This document shows positions 1 through 8,399 of a DNA stretch of 32,225 nt, piece after piece. Each line of letters begins with the position of its first letter. The first letter of the stretch is position 1. Position numbers and translations under genes: made by a program. The stretch is taken from positions 1 to 32,225 of the forward strand of contig CABYIV010000008.1 of the NCBI GenBank assembly GCA_902519255.1, read 5' to 3'. The notes beneath the pieces are model-generated. The model made no database searches. It saw only the letters and a list, made by a program, of their open reading frames with translations, and had not been told where the DNA came from. The stretch comes from an uncultured Pelagibacteraceae bacterium (GTDB taxonomy: Bacteria; Pseudomonadota; Alphaproteobacteria; Pelagibacterales; Pelagibacteraceae).

Positions 1-456
1 CCCTAATCCTGCGGCTTTTCTAATGAAAGGTTCGTAAATTTTATACCAGAAACTTTTAGGCCACATAAATGTTTTGTAATAAAACCCAGCTGGGAAAAAC
101 ATTTTTAAGAAATTGTTAATTGCACCAACATCAAAATTTACTGATGGCCAACAGTTTTGGCTTGTTGCAGACAAACCTTCAACGAGTTCCATTTCTGTTG
201 CATTAACATTTGGCTCTGAATGACCATTGAATTCTACTTGAAGCTTTGCGTTTGGCTCCTCTACTCCTGCACCAAAAAAACCTCTCGGTCTATGATATTT
301 AAAACTTCTACCGACTAAGTGTATTCCATTTGCTATTAAAGCAGAGGCAATTGTATCACCTTCATATCCAAATAATTTTTTACCATTAAAAGTAAAAGAT
401 ATTTTTTTGTTACGATTAATTAATCCCTCTTTATTTAATCTAAATGGTTGGCTCAT
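1..456 (-). CDS. soxA: Sarcosine oxidase / N-methylglutamate dehydrogenase alpha subunit, N-terminal part (partial)
   Basis: The gene starts at 456 and runs off the left edge, leaving 152 codons of a protein that is normally close to 1000 residues. Residues about 18-100 match the Fer2_4-like domain at the start of the alpha subunit of heterotetrameric sarcosine oxidase, with the conserved stretch RSFKYHRPRG at 50-59 followed by FGAGVEEPNA. Only one cysteine (C102) is visible, so this domain does not appear to bind a 2Fe-2S cluster, as is usual for the family. The ATG overlaps the stop codon of the delta-subunit gene (ATGA), which supports translational coupling in a beta-delta-alpha operon. 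The enzyme oxidatively demethylates an N-methyl amino acid and transfers the methyl group to tetrahydrofolate. The substrate could be sarcosine or N-methylglutamate (then mgdC); the visible part does not decide. Confidence 0.88.
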   Translation of the reverse strand, partial: MSQPFRLNKEGLINRNKKISFTFNGKKLFGYEGDTIASALIANGIHLVGRSFKYHRPRGFFGAGVEEPNAKLQVEFNGHSEPNVNATEMELVEGLSATSQNCWPSVNFDVGAINNFLKMFFPAGFYYKTFMWPKSFWYKIYEPFIRKAAGLG

Positions 457-722
457 CTTATTTCTTCTGTAACTTTTGCTGTTTGGAAAATTTCATGTGT
501 AGCGGTGTCTCTTTGCACCTTAATCCATTGTCTACATCCAGCTATATGTTGCCATAACTCTATATGTTTTCCTCTAGGACTTTTTCTCATATAAACAAAA
601 TTATCCCAATCTTCACTTGATACTTCTTCATTTATATTAGGTCTTTTTACAGTTGCATCACCTCCATATGAAAATTCTTTTTGTGCTCTTAAACCGCAAT
701 AAGGACATTTGATGTATAACAT
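453..722 (-). CDS. soxD: Sarcosine oxidase / N-methylglutamate dehydrogenase delta subunit
   Basis: This 89-residue protein has the form of the SoxD subunit: an N-terminal CPYCG motif (C6, C9) and a distal H59/C63 pair in the segment WQHIAGCRQW, together a four-ligand zinc site. The conserved PRG-x-H-x-E-LWQH context is typical of SoxD. The size equals the family norm of about 90-100 residues. It lies 3 bp after the beta-subunit gene, and its TGA stop overlaps the alpha-subunit ATG, so the order is beta-delta-alpha on the minus strand. SoxD is a structural subunit of the cytosolic heterotetramer with no known catalysis of its own. If the complex acts on N-methylglutamate the name would be mgdB. 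Confidence 0.9.
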   Translation of the reverse strand: MLYIKCPYCGLRAQKEFSYGGDATVKRPNINEEVSSEDWDNFVYMRKSPRGKHIELWQHIAGCRQWIKVQRDTATHEIFQTAKVTEEIR

Positions 723-725
723 TTT

Positions 726-1982
726 TTAACCAATCCAGGTTTTAGTTCCTAAACCTTTTTCATCTAAAAGATGGCCTGAAGAAAATCTATTTAATCTTAA
801 TTCTGAATTTAATTCATGAACTTGATCTTGTGCAATTGTATGAGCAAATGTCCAACCTGAGACAGGAGTTGATTTAAAACCTCCATAACACCATCCGCAA
901 TTTAAATATAAACCTTCAATATGAGTTTTATCAATTATTGGAGAACCATCCATAGACATATCCATGATTCCTCCCCATGTCCTTAACATTTTTAATCTAC
1001 TTAAAAAAGGAAACAAAGCTAAGCCACCTGTCAATACATGTTGTATAGTTGGCAAGTTGCCTCTTTGAGCATAACTATTATATCCATCAAGATCACCACC
1101 CATTACCATCTCACCTTTATCTGATTGACTTATATAAAAGTGGCCTGCACCAAAAGTTACTACTCCGTCTAATAATGGTTTTACAGGTTCTGAAACACAA
1201 GCTTGCAGTACATGAGTTTCTATTGGCAGTGTCATATTTAATTTTTCAGCTAATATATTTGTGCTACCCGCAACACATAATCCAACTTTTTTTGCTTTAA
1301 TATCTCCTCTTGAAGTTCTTATTCCTTTTATCTTTCCGTTAACAACATCAAAACCAGTGACCTCACAGTGTTGTATTATATCTACTCCCATATCATCTGC
1401 TTGACGCGCATATCCCCAAGCAACAGCGTCATGTCTTGCTGTACCAGCGCTTGGTTGCATTAAGCCTCCAAAAATTGGGAAACGTACTTCATCACTAAAG
1501 TCAGCCATTGGAATTAATTTTTTAACATCGTCTCTATCCAATAAATTTGCATCTATTCCATTCAATCTCATAGAGTTTCCTCTACGAGCATATGCGTTCA
1601 TTTGAGCATCTGAGTGGGCTAAGTTTATTATTCCCCTTGGAGAAAACATTACATTAAAGTTCAGTTCTTGACTTAAGTTTCTCCATAAATCCATTCCAAA
1701 TTCATTAAATCTTGCATTAGCATCGTACATAAAATTTGATCTTATAATCGTTGTATTTCGACCAACATTTCCACCACCAATCCAGCCTTTCTCAATGATA
1801 GCTACATTTCTAATATTATGTTCTTTTGCTAAATAATATGCAGTAGCAAGACCGTGTCCTCCGCCTCCAATGATGACTACATCATATTCACTTTTTGGAG
1901 TTGGATCTTTCCAAGCAACTTCCCAATTTTGGTGATTGGAGAAAGCATTTTTGATTAGACTAAATACTGAATATTTCTGCAT
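726..1982 (-). CDS. soxB: Sarcosine oxidase / N-methylglutamate dehydrogenase beta subunit (FAD oxidoreductase)
   Basis: This 418-residue DAO-family flavoprotein has a dinucleotide-binding loop GGGGHG at 39-44 followed by the family segment GWIGGGNVGRNTTIIRSN. The motif GTARHDAVAWGYAR contains H184, which corresponds to the histidine that carries covalent FMN in heterotetrameric sarcosine oxidases. The C-terminal GGFKSTPVSGW is also characteristic. It catalyses oxidative demethylation of an N-methylated amino acid in the cytoplasm. It is the first gene of the minus-strand operon with the delta and alpha subunits and is transcribed divergently from fhs, which fits C1 transfer to folate. The window also encodes gmaS and mgsABC, so N-methylglutamate (mgdA) is as plausible a substrate as sarcosine from glycine betaine breakdown. 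The family call is firm; the substrate is open. Confidence 0.9.
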   Translation of the reverse strand: MQKYSVFSLIKNAFSNHQNWEVAWKDPTPKSEYDVVIIGGGGHGLATAYYLAKEHNIRNVAIIEKGWIGGGNVGRNTTIIRSNFMYDANARFNEFGMDLWRNLSQELNFNVMFSPRGIINLAHSDAQMNAYARRGNSMRLNGIDANLLDRDDVKKLIPMADFSDEVRFPIFGGLMQPSAGTARHDAVAWGYARQADDMGVDIIQHCEVTGFDVVNGKIKGIRTSRGDIKAKKVGLCVAGSTNILAEKLNMTLPIETHVLQACVSEPVKPLLDGVVTFGAGHFYISQSDKGEMVMGGDLDGYNSYAQRGNLPTIQHVLTGGLALFPFLSRLKMLRTWGGIMDMSMDGSPIIDKTHIEGLYLNCGWCYGGFKSTPVSGWTFAHTIAQDQVHELNSELRLNRFSSGHLLDEKGLGTKTWIG

Positions 1983-2103
1983 CCGTAAGTTTTATAAAAT
2001 TAAATATAAGTTTTTGCTAATTTTTTTTATATATATTTTTTAGATGTTTAAATACGTGACAAAAAAGGATAGTAATTCTGCTCATTAATAAGTAATTAGA
2101 TTT

Positions 2104-3783
2104 ATGTCAAAATCAGATATCCAAATTGCACGAGAAGCAAAAATGAAACCCATAAATGAGATTTTGGGTAAAATTAATGTTCCAGACGAACCAAGTGCTT
2201 TTAGCCCTATGGGACGTCATATTGCTAAAATAAATTTAGAATATTTAGATAGTTTAAAAGATAAACAAAATGGAAAATTAATTTTAGTTACTGCTATTAC
2301 ACCAACTCCTGCAGGTGAGGGAAAGACAACTACGTCAGTTGGTTTAAATGATGGATTAAATAAAATTGGTAAAAATTCTATAGTATGTTTACGTGAACCT
2401 AGTTTAGGTCCATCATTTGGAATGAAAGGCGGAGCAGCAGGTGGAGGATATGCTCAAGTTGTTCCAATGGAACAAATCAATTTACATTTTACGGGCGATT
2501 TCCATGCAATTACATCTGCTCACAACTTATTATCAGCGTTAATTGATAATCATATTTATTGGGGAAATAAATTAAACATAGATGTAAGAAGAGTGGTTTG
2601 GAGAAGAGTTATGGATATGAATGATAGATCTTTAAGATCTATCAATATTAATTTAGGTGGAGTTGCTAATGGTTTTCCAAGAGAAGACGGTTTTGATATT
2701 ACAGTAGCATCTGAGATAATGGCTATCTTTTGTTTAGCAAATGATCTTGAAGATTTGGAAAAGAGAATAGGTAATATTACAGTTGCTTATACTAGAGATA
2801 GAAAGCCTATTTTTGCAAAAGATTTAAATGCTCACGGACCAATGACTGTTTTGTTAAAGGAAGCAATCAGGCCTAATGTAACTCAAACGTTAGAAAATAA
2901 TCCTGCCATTATTCATGGTGGTCCTTTTGCAAACATTGCGCACGGTTGTAACTCTGTAATAGCAACTAAAGCAGGTTTAAAACTAGCTGATTATGTTGTA
3001 ACTGAAGCTGGATTTGGAGCAGACCTAGGAGCAGAAAAATTTCTAGATATTAAATGTAGAAAATCAAATTTAAAACCTGAGTGTGTAGTTATTGTTGCAA
3101 CAATTAGAGCATTAAAAATGCACGGTGGCGTAGCTAAAGATGATTTAAAAAATGAAAATGTAGACGCGTTAAAAAAAGGTTTAGTAAATTTAGAAAGACA
3201 CATTGAAAATGTAAAAAAATTTGGTTTACCGGTAGCGGTTGCTGTTAATCATTTTGTTGCTGATACTGATAATGAAGTAAAAGAGTTAATAAATGCTTGT
3301 GATAATATGGGAGTTAAAGCTACTTTATGCACTCATTGGTCAAATGGTGGCGAAGGGACAAAAGAACTTGCTTCACATGTTGTAGATTTAATTGATCAAA
3401 AACAAGCAAATTTTAAATTTTTATATGATGAAAAAACACCTTTGTTAAAGAAAGTTGAAACTGTTGCAAAAGAAATATATCGAGCAAACGAAGTTGTTGC
3501 TGACAGTAAAATAAAAGATCAATTAAAATCTTTTGAAGAAGCAGGTTATGGAAATTTACCGATATGCGTAGCGAAAACACAATATAGTTTTTCTACTGAT
3601 CCAAACGCAAAAGGTGCTCCAACAGGCCATTCATTACCAATTAGAGAAGTAAGATTATCTTCAGGTGCAGAATTTATTGTTGTTATATGTGGAGCCATCA
3701 TGACAATGCCTGGACTCCCAAGGGTTCCTGCAGCAGACTCTATTAAGCTTAATGAAAAAGGTGAAATAGAAGGCTTGTTCTAA
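2104..3783 (+). CDS. fhs: Formate-tetrahydrofolate ligase
   Basis: This 559-residue protein has the length of formyltetrahydrofolate synthetase. The ATP-binding loop [11 protein letters not shown] is at residues 67-77, and the family block [19 protein letters not shown] follows shortly after. The enzyme ligates formate to THF with ATP; working in reverse it can conserve energy from 10-formyl-THF. Here it lies divergent from the methyl-group dehydrogenase operon, so it probably handles C1 units from N-methyl compounds, as proposed for SAR11 C1 oxidation. No clear Shine-Dalgarno sequence precedes the ATG. The stop codon overlaps the end of the convergent amidotransferase gene by 4 bp. Confidence 0.97.
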   Translation: MSKSDIQIAREAKMKPINEILGKINVPDEPSAFSPMGRHIAKINLEYLDSLKDKQNGKLILVTAITPTPAGEGKTTTSVGLNDGLNKIGKNSIVCLREPSLGPSFGMKGGAAGGGYAQVVPMEQINLHFTGDFHAITSAHNLLSALIDNHIYWGNKLNIDVRRVVWRRVMDMNDRSLRSININLGGVANGFPREDGFDITVASEIMAIFCLANDLEDLEKRIGNITVAYTRDRKPIFAKDLNAHGPMTVLLKEAIRPNVTQTLENNPAIIHGGPFANIAHGCNSVIATKAGLKLADYVVTEAGFGADLGAEKFLDIKCRKSNLKPECVVIVATIRALKMHGGVAKDDLKNENVDALKKGLVNLERHIENVKKFGLPVAVAVNHFVADTDNEVKELINACDNMGVKATLCTHWSNGGEGTKELASHVVDLIDQKQANFKFLYDEKTPLLKKVETVAKEIYRANEVVADSKIKDQLKSFEEAGYGNLPICVAKTQYSFSTDPNAKGAPTGHSLPIREVRLSSGAEFIVVICGAIMTMPGLPRVPAADSIKLNEKGEIEGLF

Positions 3784-4562
3784 TTTAAATTATTTAGCCA
3801 ATTTTCTAATTCTCTCATCCTTGCATCTTTATTTGAAATTTTATTTTCATCTTCTATAATTTTTACATGAGAGTCTATTTCCATTTGGTCAATAAATGCT
3901 TTTTTTTCTAAAAGTCGATCTTTCCTAAAATGAATTAAGCTTATCATTTTGGCATAAGTTATCTCTGGGTGATATTGAATTCCCCATATATTTGTTGAAC
4001 CAACATTAAAATTTATACCCATGACTTTGTTTATTGGATTTGATGAAAGTAATGTAGAGCCCTCAGGTAATTTTACAACTTCATCAAAATTAAATGCAGG
4101 GGTATTAAATTTTTTATTTTTATTTTTATAAAGTGGATGTTTAAGACCGTTTTCGTTTATTTCTATGTCATGAGCTATTCCCCTATGAGCGCCATTAGGG
4201 CATTTCTTTACTTCGCCACCAGCAACAGTCACAGCAACTTGCATTCCCCAACATATTGCGAATATATTTTTTATATTCTTTTGACATTCCCTCATAAAGT
4301 TAATTTGTCTTCTTATTTCTGGAGTATCATTGTAAATATTTAAACTACTACCACCCCATATCATTCCATGATATTTAGTTAAATCTTTAGCTACTTCATT
4401 AATATTTTCATCTGATGAAGGATTAACAACATCAATTTCTAATTGATCTGTAAAATAACTAATACTATCTTTTAAACTTTCAGTATGAGTTTTAATTCCA
4501 CCATCTGTAAAGCTTTGATTTTCCTCTCTAAGGTTGCCTTCAACTATAAGAATTCTTTTCAT
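3780..4562 (-). CDS. Class I glutamine amidotransferase-like protein
   Basis: This 260-residue stand-alone GATase1-domain protein has the nucleophile elbow AICWGMQ (C104) and the histidine-glutamate pair in GIQYHPE (H198, E200), which complete the catalytic triad. No synthetase domain is attached. It therefore resembles the free amidotransferase or gamma-glutamyl hydrolase-like proteins often annotated as the GMP synthase glutamine amidotransferase domain. The likely chemistry is hydrolysis of a gamma-glutamyl amide. Its ATG shares one base with the stop codon of the upstream alcohol dehydrogenase gene, so the two are probably co-transcribed. Its 3' end overlaps fhs tail to tail. The physiological substrate cannot be told from the sequence. 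Given neighbours that handle gamma-glutamylmethylamide, a gamma-glutamyl compound is conceivable but unproven. Confidence 0.8.
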   Translation of the reverse strand: MKRILIVEGNLREENQSFTDGGIKTHTESLKDSISYFTDQLEIDVVNPSSDENINEVAKDLTKYHGMIWGGSSLNIYNDTPEIRRQINFMRECQKNIKNIFAICWGMQVAVTVAGGEVKKCPNGAHRGIAHDIEINENGLKHPLYKNKNKKFNTPAFNFDEVVKLPEGSTLLSSNPINKVMGINFNVGSTNIWGIQYHPEITYAKMISLIHFRKDRLLEKKAFIDQMEIDSHVKIIEDENKISNKDARMRELENWLNNLN

Positions 4563-5719
4563 TAAAATAATTTACCTGAAATACTGTGTTCATAAAGTGC
4601 TTTCATGTCATCCTTACTCATTGTCCTTGGATTGGTAGAAGTTGATGGATCTTCTAGAGCCATAACTGATAGCTGCTCTAAATTTATTTTATTTACATCA
4701 ATAATTTCTGATAATTTATGTGGTATATTTAATTCTTTTCTTAGTTCTAAAATCCAGTGTAAAAAACTATCAAAACTTTTATCGAGTTCGAGATAATCAC
4801 ATATAGAAATTATCCTTTTTTCAATCATTTTTTTGTTAAAAGTTAATACATAAGGCATAAAGATTGCATTTGATAAACCGTGGTGAACATTAAATTGCGC
4901 ATTAATAGGGTGGCTTAAAGAATGAATAGCACCAAGCCCTTTTTGAAAAGAGGTAGAACCCATACTAGCTGAGGCTAATAATTCTGCTCTAGCATTTAAA
5001 TCTTTACCGTTCTTAACTGCTTTAATTAATGAGTTTTTAATTAACTTCATTCCCTCAATCGCAATTCCATCAGCCATCGGGTGGAATCCTGGTGCACAAA
5101 AGGCTTCTAAATTGTGTGCCAAAGCATCCATACCTGTCGCTGCAGTCAATCTTGGAGAAAGATCTAAAGTTAAATTAGGATCTAAAATTACTATTGAAGG
5201 TAAAAATTTCGGGTGGAAAATAATTTTTTTTATACCTGTTTGTTTATTGATTATAGCTGATGCTCTTCCAGTTTCTGATCCTGTCCCTGCTGTAGTGGGT
5301 ACAGCAATGATAGGTGCAATGTTAGTTTCATCTGCTCTTTTCCAATAATCACCTATATCTTCAAAATCCCATATTGGTCTAGACTGTCCTGACATAAAAG
5401 CAATAGCTTTACCTACATCAAGACCGCTGCCACCACCAAATGCAATAACTCCATCACAACCTAATTTTTTAAACTCCCCTACTCCCTCTTCCACATTCTC
5501 GCCTACAGGATTACCTGAAAAATTTGAAAAAACTTGAAGATGATTAAAGGTTTTTTTTAAATCTAAAATAATATCTTGAACCATTTTTAGATTAATTAAA
5601 TCCTTATCAGTGACAAATAATGGTTTATCGATTTTTAGATTTTTACATGCTATGCTTAAATCTTGAATTCTGTTCTCTCCAACCCAAATTGTAGTAGGAT
5701 AATTCCAATTAGTTTTCAT
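4562..5719 (-). CDS. Iron-containing alcohol dehydrogenase (group III)
   Basis: This 385-residue protein has the two-domain pattern of Fe-dependent alcohol dehydrogenases. GGGSGLDVGKA at 95-105 binds the NAD(P) pyrophosphate. PTTAGTGSE follows at 141-149. The metal ligands are D198 and H202 in DALAHNLEAF, H266 in AIHSLSHP and H280 in NVHHG, with the same spacing as in lactaldehyde reductase FucO. It oxidises a short alcohol or reduces an aldehyde with NAD(P). It lies upstream of the amidotransferase in a two-gene operon and divergent from tmm. Since the neighbouring pathway releases formaldehyde, an aldehyde or methanol-related role is possible, but the family is promiscuous and the substrate is unknown. 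Confidence 0.9.
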   Translation of the reverse strand: MKTNWNYPTTIWVGENRIQDLSIACKNLKIDKPLFVTDKDLINLKMVQDIILDLKKTFNHLQVFSNFSGNPVGENVEEGVGEFKKLGCDGVIAFGGGSGLDVGKAIAFMSGQSRPIWDFEDIGDYWKRADETNIAPIIAVPTTAGTGSETGRASAIINKQTGIKKIIFHPKFLPSIVILDPNLTLDLSPRLTAATGMDALAHNLEAFCAPGFHPMADGIAIEGMKLIKNSLIKAVKNGKDLNARAELLASASMGSTSFQKGLGAIHSLSHPINAQFNVHHGLSNAIFMPYVLTFNKKMIEKRIISICDYLELDKSFDSFLHWILELRKELNIPHKLSEIIDVNKINLEQLSVMALEDPSTSTNPRTMSKDDMKALYEHSISGKLF

Positions 5720-5765
5720 ATTAAAATAATATTTAATTTTTCTATTTTTCTTAGTACAATATATT

Positions 5766-5771
5766 TATAAT
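5766..5771 (+). promoter_or_regulatory. Candidate -10 element of tmm
   Basis: A perfect TATAAT lies 24 bp upstream of the tmm ATG in the divergent tmm/alcohol dehydrogenase gap. It would give a leader of roughly 18 nt that contains the AGAGGA ribosome site. No good -35 box is present at 16-18 bp spacing. Such matches occur easily in this AT-rich background, so this is tentative. Confidence 0.3.
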
Positions 5772-5795
5772 TTTAATTGTAGAGGAAAAATTATC

Positions 5796-7130
5796 ATGAC
5801 TAAAGTCGCTATTATCGGTGCTGGACCTTGTGGGTTATCAATACTCAGGGCTTTTGAACATGCCGAGAAAAAAGGAGACAAAATACCTGAAATAGTTTGC
5901 TTCGAAAAACAAAGTGATTGGGGAGGTCTTTGGAATTATAGCTGGAGAACAGGATCTGACCAATATGGAGATCCAGTTCATAATAGTATGTATAGATATC
6001 TTTGGTCAAACGGACCTAAAGAGTGTCTTGAATTTGCAGATTATTCTTTTGATGAACATTTTGGTAAACCAATTCCATCTTTCCCACCTAGAGAAGTACT
6101 TTATGATTATATCACGAGTAGAGTAAGTAAAGGAAATTTAAGAAATAAAATTAAATTTAATACAAGAGTAGTTAATACAGTTTTTAAATCAGATAAATTT
6201 GAAATTAGCTATCAAGATAAAGAAAATGATAAAATTTTAACTGATCATTTTGATTACGTTGTAGTGTCCACTGGTCATTTTTCAGTTCCTTTTATACCCG
6301 AATATAAAGGTATGAGTTCATTTCCTGGAAGAATAATGCACTCACATGATTTTAGAGATGCAGAAGAATTTAGAGGAAAAAATATTATAGTTTTAGGAAG
6401 CAGTTATTCCGCTGAGGATATTGCGCTTCAATGCAATAAATATGGAGCAAAAAGTGTAACAATTGGCTACAGGCATAATCCTATGGGTTTTAAATGGCCT
6501 GAAGGAATGAAGGAAGTATTCTATTTAGATAGATTAGAGGGAAAAAAAGCAATTTTTAAAGATGGCACAGAACAGGATGCAGATGTAATAATACTATGTA
6601 CTGGTTACCTACATCATTTTCCTTTCTTGGAAGAAAATTTAAAACTTAAAACAAGAAACAGACTCTATCCCCCAAAATTATACAAAGGTATTGTTTGGCA
6701 AGATAATCACAAACTTTTGTATCTAGGAATGCAAGACCAGTTTCACACATTTAATATGTTTGATTGCCAAGCTTGGTACGCAAGAGATGTTATAATGGGG
6801 AAAATAAATATGCCAAGTGGAGAGGATATTGAAAAAGATATTAATAAATGGGTTGCTTTAGAAGAAAAACTAGAAAATCCTGATCAGATGATTGATTTTC
6901 AGACTGAATACACAAAAGAATTACATGAGATGTCGGATTATCCAAAAATAGATTTTGAACTAATCAGAAAACATTTTAAAGAATGGGAACATCATAAGGT
7001 TGAAGATATATCAACGTATAGAAATAAATCTTTTTCATCTCCAGTTACAGGGTCAGTAGCTCCTGTTCATCATACAGCTTGGGCAAAAGCAATGGACGAC
7101 TCCTCTGAAACATTTCTAAATAAAAATTAA
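5796..7130 (+). CDS. tmm: Trimethylamine monooxygenase (flavin-containing monooxygenase)
   Basis: This 444-residue class B flavin monooxygenase has the FAD loop GAGPCG at 8-13, the FMO identifying motif FPGRIMHSHDF at 176-186 (FxGxxxHxxxF) and the NADPH loop GSSYSAED at 201-208. Its length agrees with bacterial Tmm enzymes. Tmm oxidises trimethylamine to TMAO with NADPH and oxygen in the cytoplasm; bacterial Tmm can also oxygenate other small nucleophiles such as dimethyl sulfide. The same window encodes TMAO import and breakdown, which strongly supports this assignment over a generic FMO. An AGAGGA ribosome site lies just before the ATG. The gene is divergent from the Fe-dependent alcohol dehydrogenase and ends 9 bp from the convergent glycosidase gene. 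Confidence 0.93.
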   Translation: MTKVAIIGAGPCGLSILRAFEHAEKKGDKIPEIVCFEKQSDWGGLWNYSWRTGSDQYGDPVHNSMYRYLWSNGPKECLEFADYSFDEHFGKPIPSFPPREVLYDYITSRVSKGNLRNKIKFNTRVVNTVFKSDKFEISYQDKENDKILTDHFDYVVVSTGHFSVPFIPEYKGMSSFPGRIMHSHDFRDAEEFRGKNIIVLGSSYSAEDIALQCNKYGAKSVTIGYRHNPMGFKWPEGMKEVFYLDRLEGKKAIFKDGTEQDADVIILCTGYLHHFPFLEENLKLKTRNRLYPPKLYKGIVWQDNHKLLYLGMQDQFHTFNMFDCQAWYARDVIMGKINMPSGEDIEKDINKWVALEEKLENPDQMIDFQTEYTKELHEMSDYPKIDFELIRKHFKEWEHHKVEDISTYRNKSFSSPVTGSVAPVHHTAWAKAMDDSSETFLNKN

Positions 7131-7139
7131 AAATCTAAT

Positions 7140-8399
7140 CTAATTTTCTAGAACCAGGTCTAAATATAAAGCTGCGCTCCATGAGAAATTATTTGCGCCC
7201 ATAACTGATCCATCTTTATAACTGTAATATTCATGAAAACCTTTTTCTTCAATTAATTCTAAAGTTTTTTTTTTGATTTCATTTGCATATTCTGGCTCTT
7301 TTTTAATAAGTCCTTGATAAATCAACCAATTACAATTTATCCATATTGGACCTCTCCAATATCTTTTTTCTTCAAATGAAGGATGATTTGGTTTTATTGT
7401 TGAGAAATAGTAATTGTCATTAATATTATGATTTTTTAAATTATTAATAATTTTTTTATTTAATTGATCATTTTCTAAATTTGCAAATAAGGTAAAATAA
7501 TTTGTTATTGATGGAACAACGATATTCAAATTAGTTTTTAAATCTTTTGAGACAAAATCATTAATATTATCATCATATAATTTTAATATTTGATTTTCAG
7601 TTTTGGATACGAAATTATTTAAATCATCGAAATTTAAATCTAAATTTTTAGCTAAGGTAAGTAGATCTTTATTTGCTCTCAAAAATAAAGCATTAAATCC
7701 AACATCTACTACATTAAAATCAGAAATCTCATACAATTTATGTGGATCATACTGAACATCCCTAAATTGATCTCTTAAAGTTACATATCTATCATAATCA
7801 GTTTTTAAAGGTCTCTCATCAGAGTTTGAAACTTCAAGGTCTCTTCTTTTATAATTAAGGTCTTTATCTACTTTGATATTACTCATTGGCTGATCCCAAA
7901 TTGGTGAATTATCATACCCGCTTTCCCAAGGATGCAATATGGATACAAGGCCCGTTTTATTAGGATCTCTGAATTTTATGAACCAATCATGATAATTTTT
8001 AATTTTTTTGATTACTTTAGTTATTCTAGAATTTTGATCATTATTTAGTTTATTTTTTTCAACAATTTTTCTCAAAATACTGGCTAAAACTGGTGGCTGA
8101 GTAATACCAGAAGAAGGTATATTTTTTCCACATTGCCAAGTTGTGTGATTTGGAAAATAAGATGTGTCTTTTTCATGAAAAAGAATGTGGGGTACCATGC
8201 CATCGTCCCACTGACCGTTAAGCAAAGTTTCAATTTCTATAATTGAAAAATCTAAATTAAAGTAAGAATAGCCAAGAGCTATAAAAGCTGAATCCCAATT
8301 CCATTGAGCAGGATATAATTTGTTATTAGTAGGAAGTGTGTAACCATTTTTTCTGTTACCTAATAATATTTTTTTTGCCTCTTCTACTTTATTTTTCAT
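7140..8399 (-). CDS. GH63-like glycoside hydrolase (glucosyl/mannosylglycerate hydrolase type)
   Basis: This 419-residue (alpha/alpha)6-barrel type protein has N-terminal YPAQWNWDSAF at 29-39 and the block HPWESGYDNSPIWD at 156-169, whose D163 matches the catalytic acid position of GH63 glucosylglycerate and mannosylglycerate hydrolases. GFHEYYS near 387-393 supplies the likely base E390, followed by NNFSWSAALYLDL. No signal peptide is visible, so it should act in the cytoplasm on an imported glycoside. Its ATG overlaps the stop of the upstream sugar permease gene by one base, so it belongs to the importer operon. I infer that the transported compound is a small alpha-glycoside such as glucosylglycerate, which marine picocyanobacteria accumulate. 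Trehalase-like or other GH63 specificities remain possible. Confidence 0.75.
   Translation of the reverse strand: MKNKVEEAKKILLGNRKNGYTLPTNNKLYPAQWNWDSAFIALGYSYFNLDFSIIEIETLLNGQWDDGMVPHILFHEKDTSYFPNHTTWQCGKNIPSSGITQPPVLASILRKIVEKNKLNNDQNSRITKVIKKIKNYHDWFIKFRDPNKTGLVSILHPWESGYDNSPIWDQPMSNIKVDKDLNYKRRDLEVSNSDERPLKTDYDRYVTLRDQFRDVQYDPHKLYEISDFNVVDVGFNALFLRANKDLLTLAKNLDLNFDDLNNFVSKTENQILKLYDDNINDFVSKDLKTNLNIVVPSITNYFTLFANLENDQLNKKIINNLKNHNINDNYYFSTIKPNHPSFEEKRYWRGPIWINCNWLIYQGLIKKEPEYANEIKKKTLELIEEKGFHEYYSYKDGSVMGANNFSWSAALYLDLVLEN

Noticed and set aside
1983..2103. Possible riboswitch or structured leader before fhs
   Set aside because: The gap is only 121 bp, is shared by two divergent promoters, and I could not find a conserved riboswitch core or a stable stem.
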